This document shows positions 21,830 through 32,639 of a stretch of DNA of 64,000 nucleotides, piece by piece. How positions within the stretch are numbered: the first letter of the stretch is position 1; each line of letters opens with the position of its first letter. This DNA comes from Erythrophleum ivorense (taxonomy: Eukaryota; Streptophyta; Magnoliopsida; Fabales; Fabaceae). Below the pieces are notes generated by a model. The model worked only from the letters and a program-made list of their open reading frames with translations. It was not told the DNA's origin and did no database searches. The stretch covers positions 11,925,501 through 11,989,500 of the forward strand of contig JAIUCV010000011.1 in NCBI GenBank assembly GCA_026724425.1, written 5' to 3'. The position numbers were made by a program, and so were the translations under genes.

Positions 21830-24569
21830 TGTCATACCCTGAAACCATAAGGGTGAACAACATAAAAGATATACAATTTCTCTTCTGTGAACCTATCTAA
21901 AACTAAAATTTCGTCAAATATTCAGTGGATATTCTTATAATTCAATATCAAATGATAAAACTAAATAGGGTAATTGTGTATTATACTTGTATTAAATACA
22001 TTAATTTGCATGTGGCTTTTATAGAAATTTTGGCAAAGTCTCCCCTATAATTTGAACCTCTCAATATTTCTACAAATCAACCAATCAGCATAAATACATT
22101 AAAAGAGAGTCCTATTACCAATCCAAACTAATATACAACAATTTCTAGGGATAAGGGACCTTATCAGTGGTTCAATAGAGCTACTTACAATATACTACAA
22201 AACAAAATAATTTTCATGTGACTCATCAAATAGACCCACATAAACTGATGCGAGGCTCACAAAAAACAAAAGGGGATGACTGATCTTAAGCCATTGAAGA
22301 AGGATCAGGTCCAATTCTACTATCTGAAAAAAAAAATTGAAATTAGAAGAAGTGAGTCAAAAGTTCAGTGAGTAAATAAGGCTAACTATAAGCTATAAGA
22401 ACCTTTTATATTAAAGTTCTATTCAAAACAACAATTCACAATTAAAACTTTTAAAAGTGGTAATTAATGAATTCTTCAAATAAAATCATTCATCAAATAT
22501 AATAGGAAGAATTTAATCAATACCAAATGGATCAGATGCAGAGTACACAGCTTGTGAGGGTAAGTAACACAAATGTTGAGCAATCCGCTTGTGAAAATCA
22601 GAATAAATCTATGTATGGTGACTAACCACACAGGGCTAGTAACACTCTTACTAATTGGGGTACATATTACAGTGCACTGTGGCTAAGCAATATTACAGTT
22701 AGCAATAGGGTCCCGGTAGAGGTAGCTCTTGGAAGAAAATTATTTCATTACATATTTACTTAAAGTGAATCAAATTCTTAATTATGCGTACTTACAATTC
22801 AAACATGTAAGCAGCATATCACAGTAAATATTCCTATTTGTAGAAAGATAAAGATGGTGAAATTTAAAATTTCCATAGTCAATTAAGGCAATTTCTATCA
22901 TCAATATCCATAGTCCCAAATTTCAAAAATTATTTAAATAGACATTCAAATGGTTAAATGATCAGAAACATATTTAATAAAGTAAATACATTTAATTAAA
23001 GAATGTTTAACCATAAACCTTGGAATGAAATTGCATGGTATATATAACATATAGTTTGCTATTTACTCACCTTTTTACGATGACACAGGGAAATTCCCTA
23101 TTGTAGCCTCTACTACCTTAGCCACAACTAACTCCTTGAATACCCTATGACACTGGTTCACAATATCTCAATATTCGAATAACTTCAATGGTAAATCATG
23201 AAATTTATCATCTTTACCCAAACACCTAGTCTTAAAAAAAATTTTAGGTATAGTGATTAATTAGATTCCTCCCACAACACCAGTACAACTCTATTCACCC
23301 AAGGTATAATTTCAACATTCTATATGCTATTCATTTCCCTTAATCACTACTAATGTACACAAACTTAATTTATGATCCTTTATTTCCATTTCTAGCTTCT
23401 TACTTAGTTAGATTATCATTCATGAAGCTTTATCTTGGAAGACCTAAAATTTTCTCAAAAGTGGGTGTATTCCATGGAAACGCCCAATTTGAGGTTCTTG
23501 AATTCTCTTTACTTTACAATAAACCATTCCAATATTTTTGTAGTGTAAGAAATAATGGAGTGAACCAAATAACAATAGGCAAAAGTAAAATGCATATATA
23601 TATATTGGCTTAAGGTTATCACCATTCAAAATTTAAAGGATCAACCCAATTAACTACTATATCCATGCTCCTCAAAAATCTCTATAAGTGACTTGAAAGC
23701 TTATGAAATCTATTTGAATCCCCAGTAGAGTATAAAGAGCTCCATATATACAAACCATACTAATAATAGCATTAAGGTTTTCTAACACTGAAAAGAGACA
23801 AAAATGAAAATGTAGCATTTTCAAGATTTTTCACTAACCTCTTTTCTCCCCATAGACGAATTCTCCCAGCCAAGTAACCAAAGAAAAAGAAAAGCTCTAG
23901 CCCTTAACTACTTAGTTGGCCGAGAATCACATGGAAGGAAAGATGGAGTCAAAATAGTCTTATGCACTTCCCTTTACCAGTCCTCACACCAAACTAGCTA
24001 AGGCACACACACATGAGCAACCATACTTCCCCCCTGTTCTGATTGGCTGAGAGCCAGAAAGGAGAATGTGAAAAGTAGAAACTCGAGCCAAAAACAAAGA
24101 GCAACACACATTAGCCAAGATTTAGACTTGAGAGACAAACTTGCACGAAAATATGCTACCAAAATAGCTCAACCAAGCTCAATTTATAACAGGTAAAAGA
24201 CATATAGAAAATCAAAGTAAGAAAAGAGCAAAGCTGTGGTGAAAATGGAAGAAAAGGTGCAAATATTTCTAGCTATCTTCTGCTATTTTCTCTAACTGGA
24301 AAGATGGATGTAGGTAAGTGGGATGTGCAGTTGAAGATGGGAAAAGAAAATGATCAAAAACCTAGATCTTTAATCATGCAATAAGGGAATTTCTGGTATA
24401 GCAGAAACATGGCCTAAAGAAAGAAAAGAAAAGAAATAAGCAATAGCCATTCGAGATTTGAACCTGAGATGCTGAGATGGGAAGGGTTCTTGGCAACCAT
24501 CAGACCCAAGCTTCACCCTTAGCTATATCTAGTAACTTGTAAATATACATATGGATTTAGGTCTTTACA
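21830..24569 (-). repeat. 5' LTR of the chromovirus
   Basis: On the plus strand it runs from TGTCATACCC to GGTCTTTACA. It is the partner of 14385-17139. It carries the same tRNA-like module at 24454-24499 (TGGTTGCCAAGAACC then GGTTCAAATCT on the minus strand). Small differences from the 3' LTR are spread throughout. Confidence 0.9.
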
Positions 24570-25563
24570 TGAAAATATTTCATTTGAAATCAGCATTCAA
24601 TAGGAACTCTCTCATCTCATTATGAATTATGTTACTTCTATTACACTGAATGTTTTGTGGAATGGCGATCAAATTGAGTTTTCAACCCCTCTAGAGGTAT
24701 TAAACAAGGAGAACCCATCTCTCCCTATCTCTTTGTTTTGTGCATGGATAATTTATTTTATTTTATTTGCGATGAAGTTAATAAGGGGAATTGAATGCCT
24801 TTTAAAATTAAGTATTATAGCCTAAGTATCCTATCTCATATTTGTTGACAATTTGCTACTTTTTAGAAAAGCTATTATAAATGCAATGCATCAGCCACTA
24901 TTTGAATAACGTTTGCTACCTTTTTAGCCAAAAGATTAACATGTGTAAGTCTTCTATTTTCTTTTCTTACAATATCCCTACTTCTTTGAGGAATTTTTTA
25001 TCTTTGATATGAAGTTCTAAAAATTATAGTGAATTAAGGCATTATCTTGGGGTTCCTTTAAATAAAGGAAAATGTACTTCCCATACTTATGATTATATTG
25101 TTGATAAAGTCAAGCAAAAACTTACTGGGTGGAAGGTTAATTGCCTATGTATGCCAAGGAGAATTACTTTGCTTAAATCAATATTGAGTGCAATACCCAT
25201 TTACTCGATGATGGTCTCTAAGCTTCCTTCAAATATTTGTCATGAGATTACTTGGCTTTAACAAAACTTTGTTAAGGTTATGATGATAATACTAGAAAGA
25301 CCCATCTTGTGAAATGGGACATTATTTGTAAAACCAAATGGATGGGAGGCTTAGGTTTTAGAGACATCAAAGGCATCAATAATGCGTACTTAACTAAATT
25401 AACTTGGAAAGTTATCGTGCAAGCTTATGGTTTGTGGTATAATGTTCTCCATAGCAAATTGATTTGTCACCAATTTGGGCTCATTATTAAAGGTACCTCT
25501 TGGCAGGTTCATAATGGTTATAGCACTACTTTATTGATAATTGGATTGACACAATTACTCATT
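24570..25563 (+). pseudogene. LINE copy 1, part 3: C-part of reverse transcriptase
   Basis: It continues the LINE after the chromovirus, starting with the TGAAA target duplication. The reverse-transcriptase active site reads FVDNLLLF at about 24840-24862 where FADDLLLF is usual, so the catalytic aspartates are damaged. An open 143-codon stretch from 25309 includes WDIICKTKWMGGLGFRDI, a typical LINE segment after the reverse transcriptase. The last part of that frame is TRIM sequence, not LINE. Copy 2 covers this region from 63440 to the window end. Confidence 0.8.
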
Positions 25564-26256
25564 TGTAATGTCCCACATCGGGTAGGAGACCCTAGGAACG
25601 GCCCATATAAGTGGGAGCGAAGTTCTCCCCACCAGCGAGGCCCTTGGGCGCGGATCCCTCAAATGGCGGATCTGCTTAAGACAAAACCCGGGGAGGGAAA
25701 TGAGAGTACCTTCGGCCCGGGACAATATCGGGGGGAGTAAGCTTCCGCTGTTCACTCCAGCGAGGCCTTTTGAGGGAAGATCCTTGAATAGCGGATCTTC
25801 TCAAGAACAAAACCCCACCAGGCCATGTGCCAGGTGCCGCAACGGGGACAATATCGCTGGAGGCTCTGTGTGGTGTTTGGTATCAGAGCCGGCCTGCTCG
25901 CATGTGCAACCCGATGACAGGTTGGCCCCAAGGGGGATGGAATGTAATGTCCCACATCGGGTAGGAGACCCTGGGAACGGCCTATATAAGTGGGAGCGAA
26001 GCTCTCCCCACCAGCGAGGCCCTTGGGCGCGGATCCCTCAAATGGCGGATTGGCTCAGGATAAAACCTGGCGAGGGAAATGAGAGTACCTTCAGCTCGAG
26101 ACAATATCGGGGGGAGCAAGCTTCCGCTGTGCACTCCAGCGAGGCCTTTTGAGGGAGGATCCCTGAATGGCAGATCTCCTCAAGAACAAAAGCCCACCAG
26201 GCCATATGCCGAGTGTCGCAACGGGGACAATATCGCTGGAGGCTCTGTGTGGTGTT
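25564..26256 (+). mobile_element. TRIM element (LTR - PBS - PPT - LTR)
   Basis: Two nearly identical 314-bp direct repeats (25564-25877 and 25943-26256), each starting TGTAATGTCCCACATCGG, enclose only 65 bp. Those 65 bp hold a perfect tRNA-Met primer site, TGGTATCAGAGC (25878-25889), and a polypurine tract, AAGGGGGATGGAA (25930-25942). This is the defining structure of a terminal-repeat retrotransposon in miniature. It has no coding capacity and must use proteins of other elements. A CATATAAGTGGG motif in each LTR is a possible TATA box. It lacks the 5S-rRNA-like segment of Cassandra. LTR similarity is high, so it is young. The long frames across it are shadows. Confidence 0.9.
25878..25889 (+). 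promoter_or_regulatory. TRIM primer-binding site
   Basis: TGGTATCAGAGC, complementary to the 3' end of initiator tRNA-Met, directly after the first TRIM LTR. Confidence 0.9.
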
Positions 26257-26319
26257 TGTAACAACCGGGGAAAAAGAAAAGAAAAGAAAAGAAAGAGGGC
26301 TGAAATTTTTTAAGTCTAC

Positions 26320-26555
26320 TAGCTATAGCCTAGCTATAGTGAATGTACCTGTTCACTATAGCGAGAATTGGTCTAACTATAGCGAGAATGCCTTCTCATT
26401 ATAGCGAAAATGCTTCTAGCTATAGTGAGTGCGAGCATCCCATACAAAAACTAGGGCGTTGCTCGCCGTAGCGTGCGCTATAGTGAAGGCAGAGGTCTGA
26501 GACTGACACGAGCTCGCCGTAGCGAGGGTTATGGCTCGTTATAGCGAGGGTAGGT
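26320..26555 (+). repeat. Dispersed CTATAGCGAG-type short repeat
   Basis: About ten imperfect copies of a CTATAG(C/T)GAG or CCGTAGCGAG motif lie at irregular spacing within 235 bp, for example at about 26323, 26336, 26353, 26376, 26400, 26420, 26463, 26475, 26512 and 26539. Several have a palindromic GCTATAGC core. It lies about 60-300 bp inside the LTR start. Confidence 0.7.
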
Positions 26556-27292
26556 CTAAAAAAGTATGAAAAAAAAGAGATTTTGACCTTTTAAAACCTC
26601 CAAACTCTTCCTTTCTCTGTAAACCAACCTAAGCTTCGACTAAGAGAGAGAAAAGGGTTATGGAGAGAGAGAGAGACCTAGAGAAGGAAGGAGAACAAGC
26701 AAAGAGGTAAGCAATTTTGAGATTTCCATAGCTTTTCTCCTTAGCATGTTATTCTTCTCTCTTTGCCCTCTCTTTCTATGGGTTTAGTAATTGATTTGGG
26801 TTTGGTTCAGAAGAGAGAAAGTGAAAAACCACTCTTGAGGAAGGGTAGAGCTCATGTAGCTTCATTTCTTCTTCTTTGCTTTCCTTTTTGAGAGCTTGAG
26901 AGAGGAAGGAGAGTGAGTGGAATTCTAGAGAGAGAATCCCTAGTTTCTTACATGAGTACTAGGGGTTTGCTTTGATGAAAAGCCCCTTTAGTTTTGTGAG
27001 TACTTATTGGAGTTATGAGAGAATAATCTCATGCTCTTTGTTGTGCTTAGGCTTAAAGAAAGCAACTCTATCTAATTGTGAGTGTGAAATCAAGAAAGGA
27101 GAAGAGGAATTGAAAGGGAATGCTTGTATTAGTCGATAAGGTAGCTCTCCACTCTTTCTTGTTGCATTCTTGGATGTGTAATAGTTATTGTATGCTTGTG
27201 TATGTGCTTGTATGATGAGACATGCCATTTGATGTTACCTTGATGCATTGGTACCAATATGCTTATGATATGGATTGTGGAAATTGCTCGGG

Positions 27293-27410
27293 TGAGGTGG
27301 TGCCGAAAGTCCCTTGAGATGGGTGAGGTGGAGCCAAAAGTCCCTAAACCAAGGGTGAGGCCAATCCAAAAGTCCCAAAGCTCGGGTGAGGCTAGACCGA
27401 AAGTCCCTAG
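27293..27410 (+). repeat. Tandem GGTGAGG…AAAGTCCC repeat, four units
   Basis: Four imperfect units of about 30 bp, each with GGTGAGG followed by CC(G/A)AAAGTCCC. The frame on the opposite strand here is a by-product of the repeat. Confidence 0.7.
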
Positions 27411-28986
27411 AGCCTATTCTTGGCATTGATATGATATCATGGCATGAAACACATATGTTGTGTCATTATGACTTGTTTGCATGCTTTGACTGGTTTATAT
27501 ATCTTGATTGTTTCTTGAATGAGTATGAGCTATTATGATTCCCTGAATCTCACCCCCCTTCCCTCTCCCATCTTAACATCTTAGGTGGAGCTCAAGGAGA
27601 ATCAAGTGCACACCAAGGAGTCTAGTTGAGAATGCTTAGAGAATTATGTAGTTCTTTTGGTTCTTTTGTTATAAAGAGGTGCCAAAATAAATATGCACCT
27701 ATTATTTTTGAGTTGTAAATATGTGAACAAATGTAAACATATGCATAAACGATGTATGAACTGTAGAGCAAGTCAAAGCAATGAAATGTAGAATTTGCCC
27801 CTTTTTGTGGTTTACATGTACTGGTGTATTTTGTTTTGTAGTATAGTGAATTTGAAATGTCTGATGATTTGGATTACTTAAATATTTCATATATGCTATG
27901 TTTATACTTTCAAACTTGCCCAAGAGATGCTAAAATATGTGGGAGGCCATTTAGACCCACTTTGAACCATGTTGGGTGCCAAAACTACCATATTTGTGAG
28001 CTCCGTCAAAATATGGCCAAATGAGCTCTTCTTGATATGGAATTTGGCATGCCTTTAGATTCTATTGAGAGCTTCTTTAAAAGCTAAAGTGGGTAATATT
28101 TGAAGGTCTAGGGAATATTTTGCGAATTGTTGAAGTTTGGAAAATTTGATGGTTTTGGTCATGGTATTGTGCAACTAGTCCGAAAATGAATCCATGTCAT
28201 TCATAGACCAAATGGTGTCCAATTGTCATGAAATTTTATGAGCATAAACTGGATATCTACAGTGACCTATACCAACTAGAAGCACCTCAATTGGAGTCTG
28301 TAGAGGGAGAAACGACTTTCTGAAGTTTTGTATCAGTATCAGGGAAGCTTTCCGACCTTCGTTACTGTTCTATCAGTTTTCGAGATCCAAGAGCTCTTGA
28401 ACTGATCTGAACTTATTTTTTCCCTCTATTTCACATCTGTAGCTTTCCAAATTGGTATAGTTTGCCTAGATTAGATTTTTGTGGAATTAATTACGAATTT
28501 TTGAAATTCATGACAGTAAGCTGCACCAGTACCAGGGATAGACGAACGTCTATCTCTTTTTTGATGTCAAAGATGGTCCAAACACTGAGATTGTGGTTGG
28601 AAGTTATTTTTAATGTGAATTTAACATCCAAAGCTTTCCAGAGAGCTGTGATTTGCTTGATTCTCATTTTTCTAGAATTAGTTATGATTTTCCAAAGTTA
28701 GAGCCAAAAATTTAACTTTTGGGCTCATTTGAGAAATTGCATTTTCTTAGTTTTTGGCTTCATATCCGTGGTTTATGGGTTGTTTGAGGCTATGTACAAG
28801 TGGCATAAATGATTTTTGAGTAGAGAATATGAATAATGGATTCACAGGGCCCACGGGGCAAAATATGACCTGTTAAACCCCGATGTAAAGTAGCAAAATA
28901 CCACCGTTTTGGTCATTTTCTTTAGAAATCATATGGAATCAAGCCTAGAGGGAGATGAGTTGAAGTTAAGTTATTATGGTGTTACA

Positions 28987-30380
28987 TCATCTCATTGATG
29001 TCTTTAATTGTGAGGTGGCTGTTGATCTTCACTATAGTAAGCTCAAGGAGTAGGTTTCTTGTGATGGTGAATAAGATCTTAGACGCCTTTTAGACCTCTT
29101 TAAACTATGATATTGTCTTAAAGATTCTAGCTATAGTTCCCTCAGTAAAGCTAGTGGCCTTCACTACCGTTATTAGAATGGCGATGAGAAAGGTATTTTC
29201 ACTATTAAAAGTGCATATAATCTAATCCTAGATATGCCTCAATGTATTGGTGCTTCTGATTTGGATTTAATATAGTAGTGTAAAGGCCCAAAAAGGATAA
29301 GATGTCTCTTAAACCATAATAAGCTTTTGACAAATGAGCATCGAAGTGGTTGGAACTCTTTTAAATCCTGCTATAAGTGATGCCTAAGAATAATCAAAGA
29401 TCAGTTGCAAATCTTGCATGATCATAAACTTGCCCAAAAGGTTTGGCTTAAGTTGGTGCATCCTACTAAACGTATTCACTTCTTCTTCCTCGACTTGAAG
29501 GCATGGGTCATTCATAACTTGTCAAGTTTAGGTATTAACAAATCATGGCATCATAGGGAAGCACGTGGGTGTTTGGTGAATAGATGCTATAAAGGTGGAG
29601 GAACTACAATCAATTTAAGGAAAATTTCCACCATACTTATGATCCAACATCTGTTATCATTCGCAACAAAGACTTGCTATCTTCTTTATCTCATTAGAAG
29701 TCCATCAATATTAACTTACCAAAGACCAAAATTACTATGCATTGGATCCCCGTCCTTAAGGATAGGTTAAACTAACTAGGGATGCTTTGGCCTCCTCCCC
29801 CTTCAAAGTTGGCTACCTACAATGGGCTCTTGAGAGATGAAAGAGGAGTTTGTATCTATAGTTTCTTCTAGAAAGCTTGGTTTCTACTATGTTTTTACCA
29901 TTAAATTATAGGGCCTCAAAATGGGACTTAACTTAACATGGTGTCAGGGCTTTAGAGCTATCATAGTGGAATCTGACTCTAAGAACGTGGTTTATTTAAT
30001 CCATTCTCTAAACTTGGCATGCACCTTAAAAATTAGCTACTTCACAACATTTTTTGTATGATAAAGAGGAATTAGAGTGTCCAGTTCAAGTTTGTGCCTT
30101 GTGGTCTCAATAAACCAGTTGACTCCACCTTGTTCCCATCTTTTCCATTGCTTTGATCCTTTGTCTTTGAAACCTTCCTTAACCAAGTAGAGAATTCCTT
30201 TGTGCTTGAGAGCCCTTTTAAGAGTCTCCCAAAAAGTGTTGAAGAGTCCAGATACTACTACTGATAGTATTTCTTTACTTTTGCATGATGATTATATGGG
30301 GACTTTTATACCCCACATTGTAACTTCTTAGTTTTACTTCCTTTGGCTTTGGCTTCATTTGTTTATTAAAAGAAAATATT
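28987..30380 (+). pseudogene. LINE copy 1, part 4: C-terminal zinc finger and RNase H-like region
   Basis: It resumes the LINE after the TRIM/LTR insertion with TCATCTCATTGATG. Around 29280-29470 lie the zf-RVT-type pieces (KGPKRIRC-like, then ILHDHKLAQKVWLKLV). At about 29910-30000 there is an RNase H-like tail with GLKMGLNLTWCQG and VESDSKNVVYLI. Such a C-terminal RNase H-like region is typical of several plant L1 lineages. The element seems to end in an A-rich stretch near 30367-30380. Stops are frequent. Confidence 0.7.
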
Positions 30381-32099
30381 TGCCATAAATCTACATGATT
30401 TTAGCTTTCTTGAACATAATATAAGCATAATTGTCAAAAGTTGGAATAACTACCAACACTTGAGTTCCTTCACCCCCCCCCCCCAAAATACCAAACAAAC
30501 AAAAACCCCCAACATGCACACAAAGGAAGTAAGAGAATTGTAATCACACACACACACCAAGAAAGTAAGAGAATCACAATTACACACATAGGAGAATTAC
30601 AATTAAAATTATTCAATTTAGTGATGGATTATCCATCACTAATTAGTGGCAGACTATTTGTCATAAAATTAGTAACAAATGCATGTCTATTACTTGAAAT
30701 TTCTAATACTTAAAATAGTGTTGGATTTAGTAACAAACAAATCCCTTACTAGATTATGGATTAGTAATGGATTTTTCCTTCACTAAACCCAATTTTGAAT
30801 CTTAAAAATGAAAAGAGTTAAAAAAAAACACACATAATCAAACATAAACATTACAACAACATTAACCAATATCAATTGAAACCTCTAAATGATTTCCCAC
30901 TACTTTTGTTTTTTTATTTCCTTTTCTCAATTTTCAACTTACTTTCCAACCAACTTTTAGAAGTAAATATTAGAAATAGTAAATAAAAGTTGCAATTCAT
31001 AAAAAATTCTACAATTCATAAACTTTTTGTAGAAAATTAGAACCTTTTATAATATAATGTACATAAAATAAAAGTAATTTAGCACCACTGTAAAGAAAAT
31101 ATTTTAAAACAAATATATAATATATTATTAAAACATAATAATATATGCTTCATCGCACAGTATATAATTTTAAAATAATATAATATAAATATTTAAATAC
31201 ATATTAAATCTAATAAATAAATTATATATTAATAATTTAATTATATTTTGTTAAAGAACTTAAATAAAATTTAGTTGGCCTGAATGACTCTATCAAGAAA
31301 AATCTTTATAAAAGATTTTTTTATTTTTAAATTCTTTAATTTAAACAAAATTTATAAATTGATTTAGTATAAATGTTATATATATATATATATATATAAA
31401 ATATTTTATACCTTGTTTATTTTAAATAAAAAATATAATGTTGATAAAATATATTACTTAACATAATATATATTAAATTAGTTAATTATATACTATTATT
31501 TTAACTGTTAAAATTTCATGAAGAAATAAAAGTTTTGTATATTGTTTTATTAAATTAAAAGTCACTTCCAAGTTTTTAGATTAAATAGCCTGTTATTTAA
31601 TAATGAGCCCTTGAAAAATAGTTGCTCATAGCCGTTGGTAAAGTGAAAATATTGAATATAGATTAACATGATCTCTTTCTTCTTTGTGTTTTGTTGTTCA
31701 ATTTATGTGCATTCTAGTTTTTCCTCTCTTTACATTGTTGAAATTTCTGCATGCTCTGATTTTTTTTTTCTTTTTTTTCCCCTCCATTTGTGATTAGATC
31801 TCATTATTCTTCAATTTCTTCGTCTCACCAACATTTTTTTCCATCTATTCATGATTGGAATTCATCATTCTTTAGGTTCTAGCTTAATTTCGTAGTTTCA
31901 ATTTCTTCAACAAGTATGTATAAATAATTATTTAATAACTTTTTTATGAAACAATATTTGTTATTTAATGTTTTTACTTATTTATTATTTTTGTGATGAT
32001 GTATTGGAGAAATATTTTTTATTTGATAATATTTATAAGATAATGTTTAAATTATTTATGGTAATCCATAGAAAATGAAAATAACTCAGTCTTCTTCTC
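30381..32099. other. AT-rich non-coding region between LINE and CACTA element
   Basis: No gene can be supported. It contains a poly-C run at 30472-30484, a short CA tract near 30547, a (TA)n run at 31378-31397, and a pyrimidine-rich stretch at 31660-31900. That stretch looks like an untranslated leader and ends in a possible donor GTATGT at about 31914. The CACTA left end may lie in here, but no CACTACAA terminus was found. Confidence 0.4.
30618..30642. repeat. Perfect 12-bp palindrome around one base
   Basis: TTAGTGATGGAT and its exact reverse complement flank a single T. Related TTAGTGATGG / TAGTAATGG words recur to about 30790, which fits a transposon subterminal region or a small decayed MITE. 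Confidence 0.5.
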
Positions 32100-32160
32100 A
32101 AAAAGGCCATACATAAATAATTTAACCAATACTATGCAACAACTGACAGGTTCTTCAACG

Positions 32161-32500
32161 ATGGAAATAGATTTTGGATTAGAGTTCGAGGACTACTTCT
32201 CCTCTATGTTGTAAGCTTGGGAGCATAAGGGTCCATGGATGAGCTCTGCAATAGGTTTTGTCTTCTACTGGGTGTGAACAAAGGTGTGATCACATTTGAG
32301 AGCTTGAAGATAAACACTTCGTTGCTCATCTTGGATGTGAAGGACGATGAGCTTGTGTGCATGTTAATGGAAGGTGATTTGGATGGAGATGGTGTTCTAA
32401 ATCAAATGGAGTTTGGTATTCTCATGTTTAGGTTAAGTCCAAGCTTGATGATGGATGAAAGACTTAGAATATGGGTGGAGAATATTGGCATGTTAATGTA
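32161..32500 (+). pseudogene. EF-hand calcium-binding protein pseudogene (KIC/PBP1-like)
   Basis: Read in two frames, the sequence follows the small single-EF-hand family that includes Arabidopsis KIC and PINOID-binding protein PBP1. It opens with MEIDFGLEFEDYFSSML, then (after a stop at about 32212 and a one-base frame change near 32230) MDELCNRFCLLL, GVITFESLKIN, the EF-hand loop DLDGDGVLNQME (about 32379-32414) and FRLSPSLM. The calcium-binding loop is intact, so the break is recent relative to its origin. These proteins sense Ca2+ and bind partners such as a kinesin or PINOID kinase. Family genes are usually intronless, so a DNA capture and a retrocopy look alike. It runs in the same direction as the CACTA transposase, whose text begins about 140 bp after its end. 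Confidence 0.75.
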
Positions 32501-32639
32501 ATCTTATCAAAATCAATCTTTTGTAATGTTTTTATCCCCTTTTGTATTATGGTTAAGAGTGTTATTGTACTTTGTCTCCTCCTGTGTTATCTTAATTGTA
32601 AATTTTTCCATGTGAACTAATGGTGGATTTAGAATTTTA

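Larger units (their letters stand above)
14385..24569 (-). mobile_element. Full-length Ty3/gypsy chromovirus (Tekay/Del-like), degenerate, minus strand
   Basis: A 10.2-kb element with two long LTRs (14385-17139 and 21830-24569), a tRNA-Met primer site next to the 5' LTR, a polypurine tract next to the 3' LTR, and gag-pol between, all on the minus strand. The pol order is protease, reverse transcriptase, RNase H, integrase, then a C-terminal chromodomain-like region, which defines chromoviruses. The target duplication is TTAAA (14380-14384) versus TGAAA (24570-24574). The disrupted LINE reads uninterrupted at about 63450 in copy 2. Many stops in gag and pol make it non-autonomous. The two LTRs have accumulated visible substitutions and short indels, so the insertion is not recent. 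Confidence 0.9.
26257..28986 (+). mobile_element. LTR-like element (2.7 kb) fused to the TRIM end
   Basis: It starts TGTAACAACCGGGG directly at the last base of the TRIM and ends GGTGTTACA, so the ends are TG…CA. The 3' part (28030-28986) resembles 6060-7363 of the other gypsy-type LTR, and 27500-27600 resembles 5530-5620. It carries no coding sequence. It has two internal repeat arrays (26320-26555 and 27293-27410). It has no target duplication of its own, but the outer flanks of TRIM plus LTR, TCATT (25559-25563) and TCATC (28987-28991), match the LINE site. Confidence 0.7.

Noticed and set aside
25564..26256. Cassandra-type TRIM with 5S rRNA promoter
   Set aside because: The start TGTAATGTCCCACATCGG is Cassandra-like, but no 5S rRNA A-box/C-box region was found in either LTR.
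25309..26261. Frames of 143 and 150 codons with HRVGDP…YKWERSSPHQRGP text, repeated
   Set aside because: The repeated text is the TRIM LTR read in frame. Only the first 80 or so codons from 25309 are LINE protein.
27293..27410. Regular-looking repeat array that could suggest CRISPR
   Set aside because: Plant nuclear LTR context, only four imperfect units with variable spacing and no associated genes.
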